Shown piece after piece: positions 15,541-24,229 of a DNA stretch of 64,000 bases. Where the stretch lies: assembly GCF_000385135.1 (NCBI RefSeq), contig NZ_ARQM01000018.1, positions 62,001-126,000 of the forward strand. Direction: 5' to 3'. The notes under the pieces are model-generated. The model was not told the origin of the DNA. It ran no database searches and saw only the letters and a program-made list of their open reading frames with translations. The first letter of the stretch is position 1; each line of letters begins with the position of its first letter. Made by a program: the position numbers and the translations under genes. This stretch comes from Promicromonospora sukumoe 327MFSha3.1. Its GTDB lineage: Bacteria; Actinomycetota; Actinomycetes; Actinomycetales; Cellulomonadaceae.

Positions 15541-17511
15541 GTGAGCACCGCGATCGTCCCGCGCCCGACGACGGGCCCGCCGAACCAGCCCCCGGACCAG
15601 CCGCCCGCACCGCCGCCGGAGGACCGGCCGAGCACGCCCCGGCGCACCCCCGTGCCGTCGGTGTACTTCCGGGCGGTGGACGGCCTGCGCGGCGTCGCCG
15701 TCCTGTCGGTGCTGATGTACCACACGGGCCTCTACGAGAACGGCCTTTTCGGCGTGGACCTGTTCATGGTGCTGTCCGGCTACCTGATCACGCTGACGCT
15801 GCTGCGCGAGGAGTCCCGGGGAGGCCGCATCCGGCTGGGCGAGTTCTACCGGCGTCGGGCCAAGCGGCTGCTGGTCCCGCTGCTGGTGACGCTGGGCGCG
15901 ACCGGGATCGCGGTGGCCCGCCTGGGCCGGCCCGAGGAGGCCGACCGGGTGCTCCAGCAGGGACTCGCGTCGCTGCTGCAGGTCGCCAACTGGGAGCAGG
16001 TCGCGCGCGGCGAGTCGTACTGGGACGCGATGGGCGTGCCCGGGCCGCTGGCCCACATGTGGTCGCTGTCGCTGACCGAGCAGTTCTACCTGGTCTGGCC
16101 GCCGTTGCTGGCCCTGGTGTGCGTGGTCGTCGCCCGGCGGCGGCGCGCCACCGTCGCCTGGCTGGCGAGCCTGCTGGCCGTCGCGATGACCGCCGTGACC
16201 GTGCTGCAGTACGACGGCACCAACGCCGACCTGCTCTACCTGGGCACGCACTCGCACGGCGTCGGACTCATGGTGGGCGCCTGCGCCGCGCTGGTGACGG
16301 CGTCCCTGCCCGTGCGCCGCGTCGACGGGCATCCGCGACGGCGCCTGTCCCGGCCGGTCGCGACTTTCGTCTCGCTCGGACTGCTGGCCGCGATCGTGCT
16401 GGTCTCGGTCGGCACCGACACCTACGCGGCGCCGTGGCTCTACGAGCGGGGCGGCCTGACGGTCGTGGCCGTGCTGGCCGCCGCCCTGATCCTGTCGCTC
16501 ACCCGCGAGGACACCCCCGTGGCCCGCGTCCTCATGACGACGCCGCTGGTGGAGGTCGGCAAGGCGTCCTACTCGCTGTACCTGGTGCACGTGCCGGTGT
16601 TCTGGGTGCTGCAGCGCACCCTGGAGAACCCGAGCCCCGCCGTGATCGCGCTGGTCGGCGTGCCGCTGTCGACGGTGCTCGCCCTGTTCCTGCACCACAT
16701 CGTGGGCGAGCCGGTGCGGCTGCGCCGCTGGAACCGCGCCGGCGGCACGTCGTTCGCGCTGCTCGCCGCCGCCGTCTGCGCGGCGCTGGTGGTCTCCCCC
16801 ACGCTGGTGCGGCAGGAGTCGGGGTCGGGCGGCACCCGGGTACTCGTGCTGGGCGACTCCCTGGGCCACGACTTCGCCACGGCCCTGACCACGTTCGCCC
16901 CCGACGAGTTCGCCGTGACGGACGGCGCGTTCAACGGGTGCGGCGTCTTCAGCCCGGAGACGAGCCGCACCACCGCCGTCGAGCAGGGGCCCGCACCCGG
17001 CTGCCTGCCCTGGGAGGACCGGTGGCGGTCCGCCGTGCGGGAGTCCGCACCCGACGTCGTGCTGGTCAACCTCGCCTGGGACGGCGCCGAGCAGCGGGTC
17101 GGTGGCCGGTGGCTGCGCCCGTGCTCGGCCGGGTACGCGGCCCGGTACCGCGACCAGCTCGACACCGCGCTGGAGATCCTGACGGCCGACGGCGTCCCGC
17201 GTCGCGTGCTGCTGGCCACCTCCCGTGAGTTCACGCCCATCGCCACGCCCGAGGACGCCGCCTGCCACACCGAGTTGCTGCGGGCCTTCGCCGCGGAGCA
17301 CCGCTCGGTGGTCGGCATGCTGGAGCTCGACCGGTTCGTGTGCACGGACACGGCCTGCCGGCAGGAGACGCCCGACGGCGCGCCCGCCTACCTCGACACG
17401 GTGCACTTCACGCGCGCCGGGATGCGCTGGATCGCGCCGTGGCTGGTCACGAGCATCCAGGACGTCACCGGCCCGCCGTCGCGCACCGAGCCCGGCTCAC
17501 GCACCCCGTGA
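15541..17511 (+). CDS. Membrane acyltransferase (acyltransferase-3) fused to SGNH hydrolase-like domain
   Basis: A 656-residue protein of the OafA/PatB architecture. After a Pro-rich cytoplasmic start it has the acyltransferase-3 motif (YFRAVDGLRGVAVLSVLMYH, GVDLFMVLSGYLITLTLL, RRRAKRLL) and ~10 membrane helices. The C-terminal extracytoplasmic SGNH domain has GDSLGHD (~residue 438) and a YLDTVHFTRAGM block with the Asp/His pair (~618). Such proteins O-acylate exported glycans or lipid-linked sugars. The start is GTG 15541, with no clear ribosome site. Together with the downstream exosortase, GT2 and WecB it suggests surface-glycan modification. Confidence 0.88.
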   Translation: MSTAIVPRPTTGPPNQPPDQPPAPPPEDRPSTPRRTPVPSVYFRAVDGLRGVAVLSVLMYHTGLYENGLFGVDLFMVLSGYLITLTLLREESRGGRIRLGEFYRRRAKRLLVPLLVTLGATGIAVARLGRPEEADRVLQQGLASLLQVANWEQVARGESYWDAMGVPGPLAHMWSLSLTEQFYLVWPPLLALVCVVVARRRRATVAWLASLLAVAMTAVTVLQYDGTNADLLYLGTHSHGVGLMVGACAALVTASLPVRRVDGHPRRRLSRPVATFVSLGLLAAIVLVSVGTDTYAAPWLYERGGLTVVAVLAAALILSLTREDTPVARVLMTTPLVEVGKASYSLYLVHVPVFWVLQRTLENPSPAVIALVGVPLSTVLALFLHHIVGEPVRLRRWNRAGGTSFALLAAAVCAALVVSPTLVRQESGSGGTRVLVLGDSLGHDFATALTTFAPDEFAVTDGAFNGCGVFSPETSRTTAVEQGPAPGCLPWEDRWRSAVRESAPDVVLVNLAWDGAEQRVGGRWLRPCSAGYAARYRDQLDTALEILTADGVPRRVLLATSREFTPIATPEDAACHTELLRAFAAEHRSVVGMLELDRFVCTDTACRQETPDGAPAYLDTVHFTRAGMRWIAPWLVTSIQDVTGPPSRTEPGSRTP

Positions 17512-17612
17512 CCCGGCCCACAGAACCGGACCGTCGTCGCCGCCCGCCGGCTGCGTCTGTCCCACGAGGAGGGCCGCGACCCGCGCGGCCCGCGCACCGA
17601 GAGGAACCACGC

Positions 17613-17816
17613 ATGTACAACACCCCGGGTATCGGCAGCGGCGTCGCGACCGGCGTCGTCGGCGCCGGCACGCTCGCCCAGACCGGCTTCGACGGGCTGT
17701 GGCTCGCCGTGGCCGCCGTCACGTGCTTCGTGGGCGGGTTCATCCTGATCCGCGCGAGCCGGTCGGCCCGCCACGTCGAGGCGGCCCGCCACGTCGAGGC
17801 GGCGGGCGAGCGGTGA
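17613..17816 (+). CDS. Small LAQTG-bearing membrane protein
   Basis: A 67-residue protein: a Gly/Val-rich start, LAQTG at residues 21-25, one membrane helix (WLAVAAVTCFVGGFILI) and a basic tail with the duplicated unit ARHVEA. LAxTG-helix-basic is the layout recognised by class E sortases in high-GC actinobacteria, but here almost no protein precedes the motif. ATG 17613 has GAGAGGAA upstream. Its TGA overlaps the exosortase GTG (GTGA), so translation is coupled. It may be a small co-factor or acceptor for the exosortase rather than an adhesin; this is speculative. Confidence 0.7.
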   Translation: MYNTPGIGSGVATGVVGAGTLAQTGFDGLWLAVAAVTCFVGGFILIRASRSARHVEAARHVEAAGER

Positions 17817-18439
17817 CCGCACCCCTGCCGGCCCTGACCGACGGCGGCCCGCCCGCCCGCGTCGCACCGCGCCCCCGGACCGGGGGCGCGGTGCTCCGCG
17901 CGCTGCTCGCGCTCCCGGTCGCCGCGCTGGGCGCCGCCGTCGTGCTGGGCACGGACCGGTTCCGGTACGGCGAGGCGCACCTGACGGCCTGGGCGCTGGA
18001 GCACGTGCTGCGCCGCCCGGCCGCGGTGCCGTCGCCCGAGGCCGTCTTCTACTACCGGGCCGAAGCCGGCCCGGTCCCGGTCTGGGGCGGGTTCACCATC
18101 ACCGAGGAGTGCTCGGCGGCGTGGTTCGTGGGCGGCGTGCTGGTGGCCACCGCGCTGCTGCTCGTGGTGTGGCGGCGGGCGCGCGCCGGCCGCCTCCTGG
18201 TCGCGAGCCTGGTCACCGCAGTGCTCCTCGTCGTGGTCAACACCGCACGCATGGTCCTGATCACCGAGGCCACCGTGCACTGGGGCGAGGCCGGCTTCGG
18301 CTGGTCGCACACGGTGGGCGGCTCGATCCTCATGATCGCCACGCTGTGCCTGAGCGCCCTGTTGTTCGCCCGCATCGCCCTGCTGCCCCGCGCTGCGCGC
18401 GCCGGGGCCACCCTGCCCCGAGAGGCCGGCCGCCCGTGA
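17813..18439 (+). CDS. Exosortase/archaeosortase-family membrane protein (copy 2)
   Basis: A 208-residue polytopic protein paralogous to 10973-11590. The active-site residues are all present: Cys100 in TITEECSAAWFVGG, Arg146 in VNTARMVLI and His166 in GFGWSHTVGGS. The N-terminal RFRYGEAHLTAW also matches RLRFAESALTAW of copy 1. It overlaps the gene before it and the GT2 after it by 4 bases (GTGA each time), placing it inside a tightly coupled operon with glycan genes. It probably processes proteins carrying the VAPAF-type tail; which exosortase serves which substrate cannot be read from sequence. Confidence 0.87.
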   Translation: MTAPLPALTDGGPPARVAPRPRTGGAVLRALLALPVAALGAAVVLGTDRFRYGEAHLTAWALEHVLRRPAAVPSPEAVFYYRAEAGPVPVWGGFTITEECSAAWFVGGVLVATALLLVVWRRARAGRLLVASLVTAVLLVVVNTARMVLITEATVHWGEAGFGWSHTVGGSILMIATLCLSALLFARIALLPRAARAGATLPREAGRP

Positions 18440-19773
18440 GTCTCGTCAGTCTTGTCGCCACGCTGATCATCACGTCCTCGATGGCCTACTTCGTGCTGCT
18501 GGTGGGGTCGGGCCTCAAGGCGATCCGCCGCACCGGCACCCGCCTGGACCACCTGGGCGCCACGGCGTACGGCACCGGCCCCACGGCCGAGGGGCCCGCG
18601 CTCGCCGTCTACTTCCTGGTGCCGTGCCTCGACGAGGCCGAGGTCATCGGCCGCACGGTGGCCGGCCTGACCATCAACCCGGGCACCACCACGATCGTCG
18701 TCGACGACGGGTCGGACGACGACACCGCCGCCCTCGCGCTCGCCGCCGGGGGCGCCCGGGTCGAGGTCGTCCGCCGTGACCTGCCGCACGCGCGCCAGGG
18801 CAAGGGCGAGGCCCTGAACGCGGGCCTGGCGCGGGTGCGCCAGATGGTGGCGACCCGCGGGCAGCACCCCGACCAGGTGGTGGTGTGCGTGATGGACGCC
18901 GACGGGCGGCTCTCGGAGCGCGCCCTGGACCACGTGCTGCCCTTGTTCGACCGGCCGCACGTCGGCGGCGTCCAGCTCCAGGTGCGCATCCGCAACCGCG
19001 ACTCGTTCCTCACCCGGTTCCAGGACTTCGAGTTCTGGGGCGCGTCCAGCGTGACGCAGATCGGCCGCTCGGCCACGGGCACCGTGAGCCTGGGCGGCAA
19101 CGCGCAGTTCAGCCGCCTGTCCGCCCTCGACTCGGCCGGCGAGCGGCCCTGGACCGACTCCCTGACCGAGGACCTCGACCTCGCCATCACGCTCGCCCTG
19201 CGCGGCTGGGAGCTGACCACCACGCCGTTCGCCGCCGTCGAGCAGCAGGCGGTGGAGCAGGTGCCGCTGCTGCTGCGCCAGCGCACCCGCTGGTACCAGG
19301 GCCACCTGATGACGATCAAGCGCCTGCCGGAGATCTGGCGCTCGCCCCACCTGTCGCACGTCGCGGCGCTGGAGCTGTCGTTCTACTGCCTGTCCCCCTG
19401 GATCCTGACGCTGCCGTGGTCGGTCCTGTTCCACGTCTGCCTGGGCGACCTGATCCTGAACGGATCCGCCCTGCTGGACTTCGCCGCCACGCCCGTCGCC
19501 ACGGCCGTCGTGGTGCTCGCGTGGTACCTGCTCGCGTTCGCGCCCGCGGTGTTCAACGGGGTGCTCTACTGGCGCCGCGACCGCCGGGTGGGGCTGTGGC
19601 GGGGCCTCGCCATGGGCAACTACATGGTGCTGACCAACTACCTCTCGTTCGCGTGCGCTTGGAAGGCGCTCGCCCGCGTGCTACGCGGCGAGACCGCCTG
19701 GGCCAAGACCGCCCGGACGCGCGAGACCCCCGAGCCGGCCCGCGCCCTGACCAGCCCGGCGGTCGCGTCGTGA
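18436..19773 (+). CDS. Family 2 glycosyltransferase, processive membrane type
   Basis: A 445-residue protein with an N-terminal membrane helix, a GT2 catalytic domain and three or more C-terminal helices. The expected motifs are in order: VDDGSDDDT, MDADG, TEDLD and QRTRW (QxxRW). This set is typical of processive synthases such as the PgaC/NodC/BcsA group, which polymerise and export a beta-linked sugar. The product is not predictable; GlcNAc- or ManNAc-related sugar is possible given WecB nearby. GTG 18436 overlaps the exosortase stop. Confidence 0.88.
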   Translation: MSLVSLVATLIITSSMAYFVLLVGSGLKAIRRTGTRLDHLGATAYGTGPTAEGPALAVYFLVPCLDEAEVIGRTVAGLTINPGTTTIVVDDGSDDDTAALALAAGGARVEVVRRDLPHARQGKGEALNAGLARVRQMVATRGQHPDQVVVCVMDADGRLSERALDHVLPLFDRPHVGGVQLQVRIRNRDSFLTRFQDFEFWGASSVTQIGRSATGTVSLGGNAQFSRLSALDSAGERPWTDSLTEDLDLAITLALRGWELTTTPFAAVEQQAVEQVPLLLRQRTRWYQGHLMTIKRLPEIWRSPHLSHVAALELSFYCLSPWILTLPWSVLFHVCLGDLILNGSALLDFAATPVATAVVVLAWYLLAFAPAVFNGVLYWRRDRRVGLWRGLAMGNYMVLTNYLSFACAWKALARVLRGETAWAKTARTRETPEPARALTSPAVAS

Positions 19774-21254
19774 CGGGGCAGCGCAGGACTTCCGCCGTCG
19801 CCGTCGCCGCGCGCCCGTGGGTGCCGACCGCCGCCTGGGCCGCGGTCCTGTTCGCGCTGGGTCTGGTCCGCATGCTCGTCCCGCGCGCCGTGGGCCTGGC
19901 CGACGACGGCAGCGGCGCCCGGCTCGCCTGCCGGCTCGGCGTCGCCCCGGAGGGCGAGGTGCGGTACTTCGCCTTCGCGGTCTTCCGCTACGTGGCCGAC
20001 GACGACGCGTCGTGCGCTTCCGGGACGCCGCCCCCGTGGCCGCAGCACGCCGGGCTGCTGCTCGCCCGCCTGGTGTCCACGACGCTCGGCGCGGGCGCCC
20101 TCGACCTGCGCGTGGCCGTGGTGGCGTACTGCGCGCTCGCGGCCGTGACCGCCGCCCTGGTCGGTGCGCTCGCCCGGCGCCGCCGCCACGCGCGCGCCGT
20201 CACGACCGTGCTGACCTGGCTGCTGCTCGTCGACTCCGCCTTCGCGGGGTACGCCGCCAGCCTGTACCCGCAGGCCGCCGGGATCACGGGCCTGCTGCTG
20301 ACCGTCACGGGCTGGCTGCTGCTCGAGGCCGCCGGACCCGCCCGCTGGGTGGGCCGCGCGGCGCTCACCCTGGGCGCCGCCGTGCTCGTGTCCTCCGGGC
20401 CTGTCGCCGCGCTCGCCGTCGTACCGCTCGGTGTCGCCCTGCTGCTGCGGGCCCGGGCGAGCGCCCGGGCCCGAGCCCGTGACCGGGCAGCCTGGCTCGC
20501 CCCCGCGGCGCTCACCGTCGCGCTGACCACGCTCGCGGCCGGTGCCGTCGCAGGCGTGGACCCCACCCAGCGCCGGTACGACACCTGGGACTACGTGAGC
20601 ACCGGCGTGCTCGCGGACACCGACCGGCCCGGCCCCGAGCTGGCGGCCATGGGGCTGCCGGCCGACGCCGAGCGGTTCCTCGGCATCCCGGTCTGGTCCC
20701 CCGCCTCGATCCGCGGCTGGGACCGCTGGCCCGACGTCGACCCGGACCCCCTCCGCGTCCAGGGCTACGTGCTCAGCCACCCGGCCGTCCTGCACGACCG
20801 GCTCGACCACGCGGTGCGCGCCATGGGCGAGGGCCGGCCGGCGAGCCTCGGCTCGTACGACGCCGGCACCGCGCGGCCCGGGGAGCAGGAGCGGCGGGTC
20901 ACGCTCTTCTCGTCCCGCCAGGACCAGCTCCTCGCGTTCGGCCTGCCCGTGGCCGTCCTCCTCGGGGCGGTGCTCACCTGGCTGGCGCTCGTCGTCACGC
21001 GCTCGCCGGTGCACGGCGCCGACGCCCGCCGGCTCGCGTCCGGCGCACTGCTCCTGCTGGGCGTCGCGGTCAGCCAGGTGGCCGGCACCGCGCTCACGGA
21101 GGCCACCGACGCCGGCCGGCACGTCGTGGTCGGCAGCCTCGCCGGGCTGCTCGCCCTGTGCCTCCTGGTGGCCGCCGGGCTCACCTCGCGCGCCCTGGAC
21201 GCGTCCGCCCGGCCCGAGGTCGCCCGCCCCGAGGCCGCCCGCGCCTCCGCCTGA
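19770..21254 (+). CDS. Polytopic membrane protein of the exosortase/glycan operon
   Basis: A 494-residue protein with ~10-11 hydrophobic segments and one large extracytoplasmic region between helices (~residues 255-380, containing TQRRYDTWDYVSTG and SPASIRGWDRWPDV). The pattern of helices with a conserved-looking Asp early (ADDGSGARLACRLG) recalls GT-C-type glycosyltransferases or associated glycan proteins, but no diagnostic motif is certain. The start GTG overlaps the GT2 stop. Position suggests a role in assembling or exporting the glycan, or in supplying the acceptor for sorted proteins. Confidence 0.72.
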   Translation: MTGQRRTSAVAVAARPWVPTAAWAAVLFALGLVRMLVPRAVGLADDGSGARLACRLGVAPEGEVRYFAFAVFRYVADDDASCASGTPPPWPQHAGLLLARLVSTTLGAGALDLRVAVVAYCALAAVTAALVGALARRRRHARAVTTVLTWLLLVDSAFAGYAASLYPQAAGITGLLLTVTGWLLLEAAGPARWVGRAALTLGAAVLVSSGPVAALAVVPLGVALLLRARASARARARDRAAWLAPAALTVALTTLAAGAVAGVDPTQRRYDTWDYVSTGVLADTDRPGPELAAMGLPADAERFLGIPVWSPASIRGWDRWPDVDPDPLRVQGYVLSHPAVLHDRLDHAVRAMGEGRPASLGSYDAGTARPGEQERRVTLFSSRQDQLLAFGLPVAVLLGAVLTWLALVVTRSPVHGADARRLASGALLLLGVAVSQVAGTALTEATDAGRHVVVGSLAGLLALCLLVAAGLTSRALDASARPEVARPEAARASA

Positions 21255-21324
21255 ATCACGGGCCCGCACGTCACCACCGGTGCCCGGCTGCGTCGGTCAC
21301 GTTGCCCGACCAACCGCGGGCCCC

Positions 21325-21357
21325 TGTCCGAGCAGAAGCCCCCATGTCCGAGCAGAA
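21325..21357 (+). repeat. Short direct repeat in the wecB leader
   Basis: TGTCCGAGCAGAA occurs at 21325-21337 and 21345-21357, just before the wecB start. The second copy sits behind an out-of-frame ATG (21344), which could compete for initiation. Confidence 0.5.
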
Positions 21358-21366
21358 AGAAGCGCC

Positions 21367-22545
21367 ATGCACCACACCGCTCGCCGCGAGATCGCAGTGC
21401 TGTACGGAACACGGCCGGAGGCCGTCAAGCTCGCCCCGGTCGTCAACGAGCTCAAGCGCCGGGGCAGACACACGCCGCTCGTGGTCACCTCCGGCCAGCA
21501 CCGGGGCATGCTCGACCAGGTCAACCGCCTCTTCGAGATCGTCCCCGACCACGACCTCGGCCTGCTGCGGCGCGGCTACTCGCTCGACGACGTGCTCGTG
21601 GGCGCCATCCGCGGCTTCAGCGAGTACCTCGACGCGCACCCGGTGGACGCCGTCGTCGTGCAGGGCGACACGACGACCGCCTTCGCCGGGGCGCTCACCG
21701 CCTACCACCGGCAGATCCCCGTGGTGCACGTCGAGGCGGGCCTGCGCACCGGCGACGTCTACTCGCCGTTCCCCGAGGAGGGCAACCGCAAGTTCATCAG
21801 CGCCATCGCCACCCGGCACTGCGCGCCGACGGCGCGCGCGGCCCGCAACCTCCACCTGGAGCACGTCCCCGAGCGCGACGTCACCGTCACGGGGAACACC
21901 GTGATCGACGCCCTGATGCACACCGCGTCCCGCCCGGTGCGGATCAGCGACCCCGTGGTCGACACCGCGCTCAAGATCGGCCGGCGCGTGGTGCTCGTGA
22001 CGGCTCACCGGCGCGAGTCCTGGGACGACGGGATCGCCCAGATCGCCGCCGCCGTCGTCCAGGTGGCCGAGCTGTTCCCGGACGTGCTGTTCGTGCTCCC
22101 CCTGCACGGCAACCCGATCGTGCGCGAGGCGATCGTGCCGGCGGTCCTGGACACGCCCAACGTGCGGCTCACCGAGCCGCTGCCCTACGCCGAGTTCTGC
22201 CGGGTGCTGTCGCGGAGCAGCGTGGTGGTCACCGACTCGGGCGGCATCCAGGAGGAGGCGCCCGCGTTCGACGTCCCCGTCGTGATCACCCGGGACACCA
22301 CCGAACGCCCCGAGGTGGTCGACGCCGGCGGCGGGGTGCTGGTCGGGACCGACGCCGGGCAGATCGCGGGCACTCTGGGCGCCCTGCTCACCGACCGCGA
22401 GCTGCACCGCCGCATGGCGTCGGCCCCCAGCCCGTTCGGCGACGGGCACGCCGCCGGGCGCGTGGTCGACGTCATCGAGAGCATGCTGGCCGGCCGCCGC
22501 ACGGCCGACGCCGACGCCTGGACCGCGGCCGCGCTCGCCCGCTGA
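21367..22545 (+). CDS. wecB: UDP-N-acetylglucosamine 2-epimerase (non-hydrolysing)
   Basis: A 392-residue cytoplasmic enzyme that interconverts UDP-GlcNAc and UDP-ManNAc. Family motifs are clear: YGTRPEAVKLAPVVNELKRR, VQGDTTTAFAGALTAYH, VVHVEAGLRTGD, TAHRRESW, PLHGNPIVRE and TDSGGIQEEAPAFDVPVVI. Full length. It lies 112 bases after the polytopic protein and is followed by a terminator, so it probably closes the glycan operon. ManNAc-containing precursor supply for the GT2 is a reasonable inference. Confidence 0.95.
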   Translation: MHHTARREIAVLYGTRPEAVKLAPVVNELKRRGRHTPLVVTSGQHRGMLDQVNRLFEIVPDHDLGLLRRGYSLDDVLVGAIRGFSEYLDAHPVDAVVVQGDTTTAFAGALTAYHRQIPVVHVEAGLRTGDVYSPFPEEGNRKFISAIATRHCAPTARAARNLHLEHVPERDVTVTGNTVIDALMHTASRPVRISDPVVDTALKIGRRVVLVTAHRRESWDDGIAQIAAAVVQVAELFPDVLFVLPLHGNPIVREAIVPAVLDTPNVRLTEPLPYAEFCRVLSRSSVVVTDSGGIQEEAPAFDVPVVITRDTTERPEVVDAGGGVLVGTDAGQIAGTLGALLTDRELHRRMASAPSPFGDGHAAGRVVDVIESMLAGRRTADADAWTAAALAR

Positions 22546-22561
22546 CTCCCCCCGGCGACGT

Positions 22562-22591
22562 GGAGGGCCGGCCGATGCGGCCGGCCCTTCC
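22562..22591. terminator. Terminator after wecB
   Basis: GGAGGGCCGGCC / GGCCGGCCCTTCC hairpin between the convergent wecB and MFS genes. Confidence 0.75.
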
Positions 22592-22610
22592 ATGCGGCCG
22601 GGTGTCCCCG

Positions 22611-24128
22611 TCAGCGGTCGTTCGGGATCAGCCGCCAGGCCACCACGGCCGCCACGGCGACCAGCACCGCCGCCACGACGCACGTGGTCTGCAGCGAGGC
22701 GACGAACGCCTCCCGGGCCGCCTCCAGCACCGCAGACCCGACGGCGCCCGCCTGGTCGCCCGCGACCGTCACCGCCGAGGCGAGCGAGTCGCCCGCCCGC
22801 GCGGCGTCGTCGGGCGCGAGGCCGTCCGGGAGCGCGACGCGGGACTGGTAGCCGAGCGTGACCAGGGAGCCGAGCACGGCCACGCCCAGGGCGACGCCGA
22901 GCTCGTAGGCGGTCTCGGAGATCGCCGAGGCGCCGCCCGCCTTGGCCGGCGGCACGGCGGAGACGACGGCGTCCGTCGTGAGGGTCATCGCGAGCCCGAC
23001 GCCGAGGCCCGCGGGGACCAGGGCGAGCGCGAGCCACACGTAGTGCTCGGCGCCCTCCGCGATCGCGATGCCGACCATGCCGAGGGCCGTGATCGCCAGG
23101 CCGAGCGCGATGGCGCGCCCCCGCCCGAACCTGCGCAGCGACCAGCCCACCACCACGACCACGGCGATGGACGCGATGGTGGCCGGCAGCTCGGCGACGC
23201 CCGCGACCAGCGGCGAGAACCCGCGCACGAGCTGCAGGTACTGCGAGAAGAAGAACAGCATGCCGGTCAGCGCGAAGATCGCGATCAGGTTGGCCGCCAC
23301 GGCCCCGCTGAACGCGGGCACCTTGAACAGGCCGACGTCGAGCAGCGGGCCGCGCCCGTCGGCCGCGAGCCGGTTCTGCCGCCTCACGAACCAGACGCCC
23401 GAGCCCACCGCGAGCGCCAGCACGCCGATCGCGAGCAGGTCGACGCCCTCGGCGGCGGCGTGCTTGATGGCCCAGACCAGCGGCATGACGGCGGCGAAGG
23501 AGAGCAGCACGGACAGCAGGTCGAGGCGGCCGGGGTGGGGGTCCTTGGCCTCGGGCAGCAGCACGGCGCCCGCGATCACGAGGACGAGCACGACGGGCAC
23601 GTTGACGAGGAAGACCGAACCCCACCAGAAGTGCTCCAGGAGCAGGCCGCCCACCAGAGGTCCGACGGCGGCGCCACCACCGGCCGCGGCGGACCAGACG
23701 GCGATGGCGCGGCTGCGCTCGGCGGCGTCGGGGAACAGGGTGCGGATCAGGGACAGCGTCGAGGGCATGATCGTGGCTCCCGCGACGCCGAGCAGCAGGC
23801 GGGCCAGGATCAGGACCTCGGCGGTGGGGGCGAACGCGGCGAGCGCCGAGGCGACGCCGAACGCCGTCGCGCCGATCAGCAGCAGCTTCTTGCGGCCGAT
23901 CCGGTCGGCGAGGGTGCCCATGGTGACGAGCAGCCCGGCGATGGCCAGGGAGTAGATGTCGCCGATCCAGAGCACCTGGGTGGCGGTGGGCGCGAGGTCG
24001 CGGGTGAGCGACGGCACGGCCAGGTAGAGCACGGTGCCGTCGATCGCCAGCAGGCCGACCGCCAGCACGAGGACGGCGAGCGCGGCCCACCGGCGGCGCA
24101 CGGAGAGGAGGGGAGCAGGAGCGGTCAC
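22611..24128 (-). CDS. MFS drug efflux transporter, 14-helix DHA2 type
   Basis: A 505-residue transporter of the EmrB/QacA group. Motif A is GTLADRIGRKKLLLIG, motif C is GVAGATIMPSTLSLIRTLF and GPLVGGLLLEHFWWGSVFLVN follows; about 14 helices are visible. It exports toxic compounds by proton antiport. The start is GTG 24128. A TetR-type palindrome ends only 6 bases upstream, so there is no room for a normal leader. It is divergent from the TetR gene that probably represses it. Confidence 0.92.
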   Translation of the reverse strand: MTAPAPLLSVRRRWAALAVLVLAVGLLAIDGTVLYLAVPSLTRDLAPTATQVLWIGDIYSLAIAGLLVTMGTLADRIGRKKLLLIGATAFGVASALAAFAPTAEVLILARLLLGVAGATIMPSTLSLIRTLFPDAAERSRAIAVWSAAAGGGAAVGPLVGGLLLEHFWWGSVFLVNVPVVLVLVIAGAVLLPEAKDPHPGRLDLLSVLLSFAAVMPLVWAIKHAAAEGVDLLAIGVLALAVGSGVWFVRRQNRLAADGRGPLLDVGLFKVPAFSGAVAANLIAIFALTGMLFFFSQYLQLVRGFSPLVAGVAELPATIASIAVVVVVGWSLRRFGRGRAIALGLAITALGMVGIAIAEGAEHYVWLALALVPAGLGVGLAMTLTTDAVVSAVPPAKAGGASAISETAYELGVALGVAVLGSLVTLGYQSRVALPDGLAPDDAARAGDSLASAVTVAGDQAGAVGSAVLEAAREAFVASLQTTCVVAAVLVAVAAVVAWRLIPNDR

Positions 24129-24133
24129 GTCGT

Positions 24134-24159
24134 AACTGTACCGTCTAGCCGGTACAGTT
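24134..24159. promoter_or_regulatory. TetR operator candidate between MFS and TetR genes
   Basis: AACTGTACCG, 6 bases, CGGTACAGTT: a perfect 10-base inverted repeat. It is 6 bases from the MFS start codon and overlaps where both promoters must be. A -10-like TATAGT for the TetR gene is at 24187-24192. Confidence 0.75.
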
Positions 24160-24229
24160 TTGAAGAGCCCGGTCTGTGACGCGGCCTATAGTTCGTGCCG
24201 GGCAGTGCATCGGATGCGAGGTGGTGGCA

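Noticed and set aside
21344-21904. Alternative gene starting at ATG 21344 (MSEQKEAPC...).
   Set aside because: Overlaps wecB out of frame; translation becomes Ser/Arg/Thr-rich without domains.
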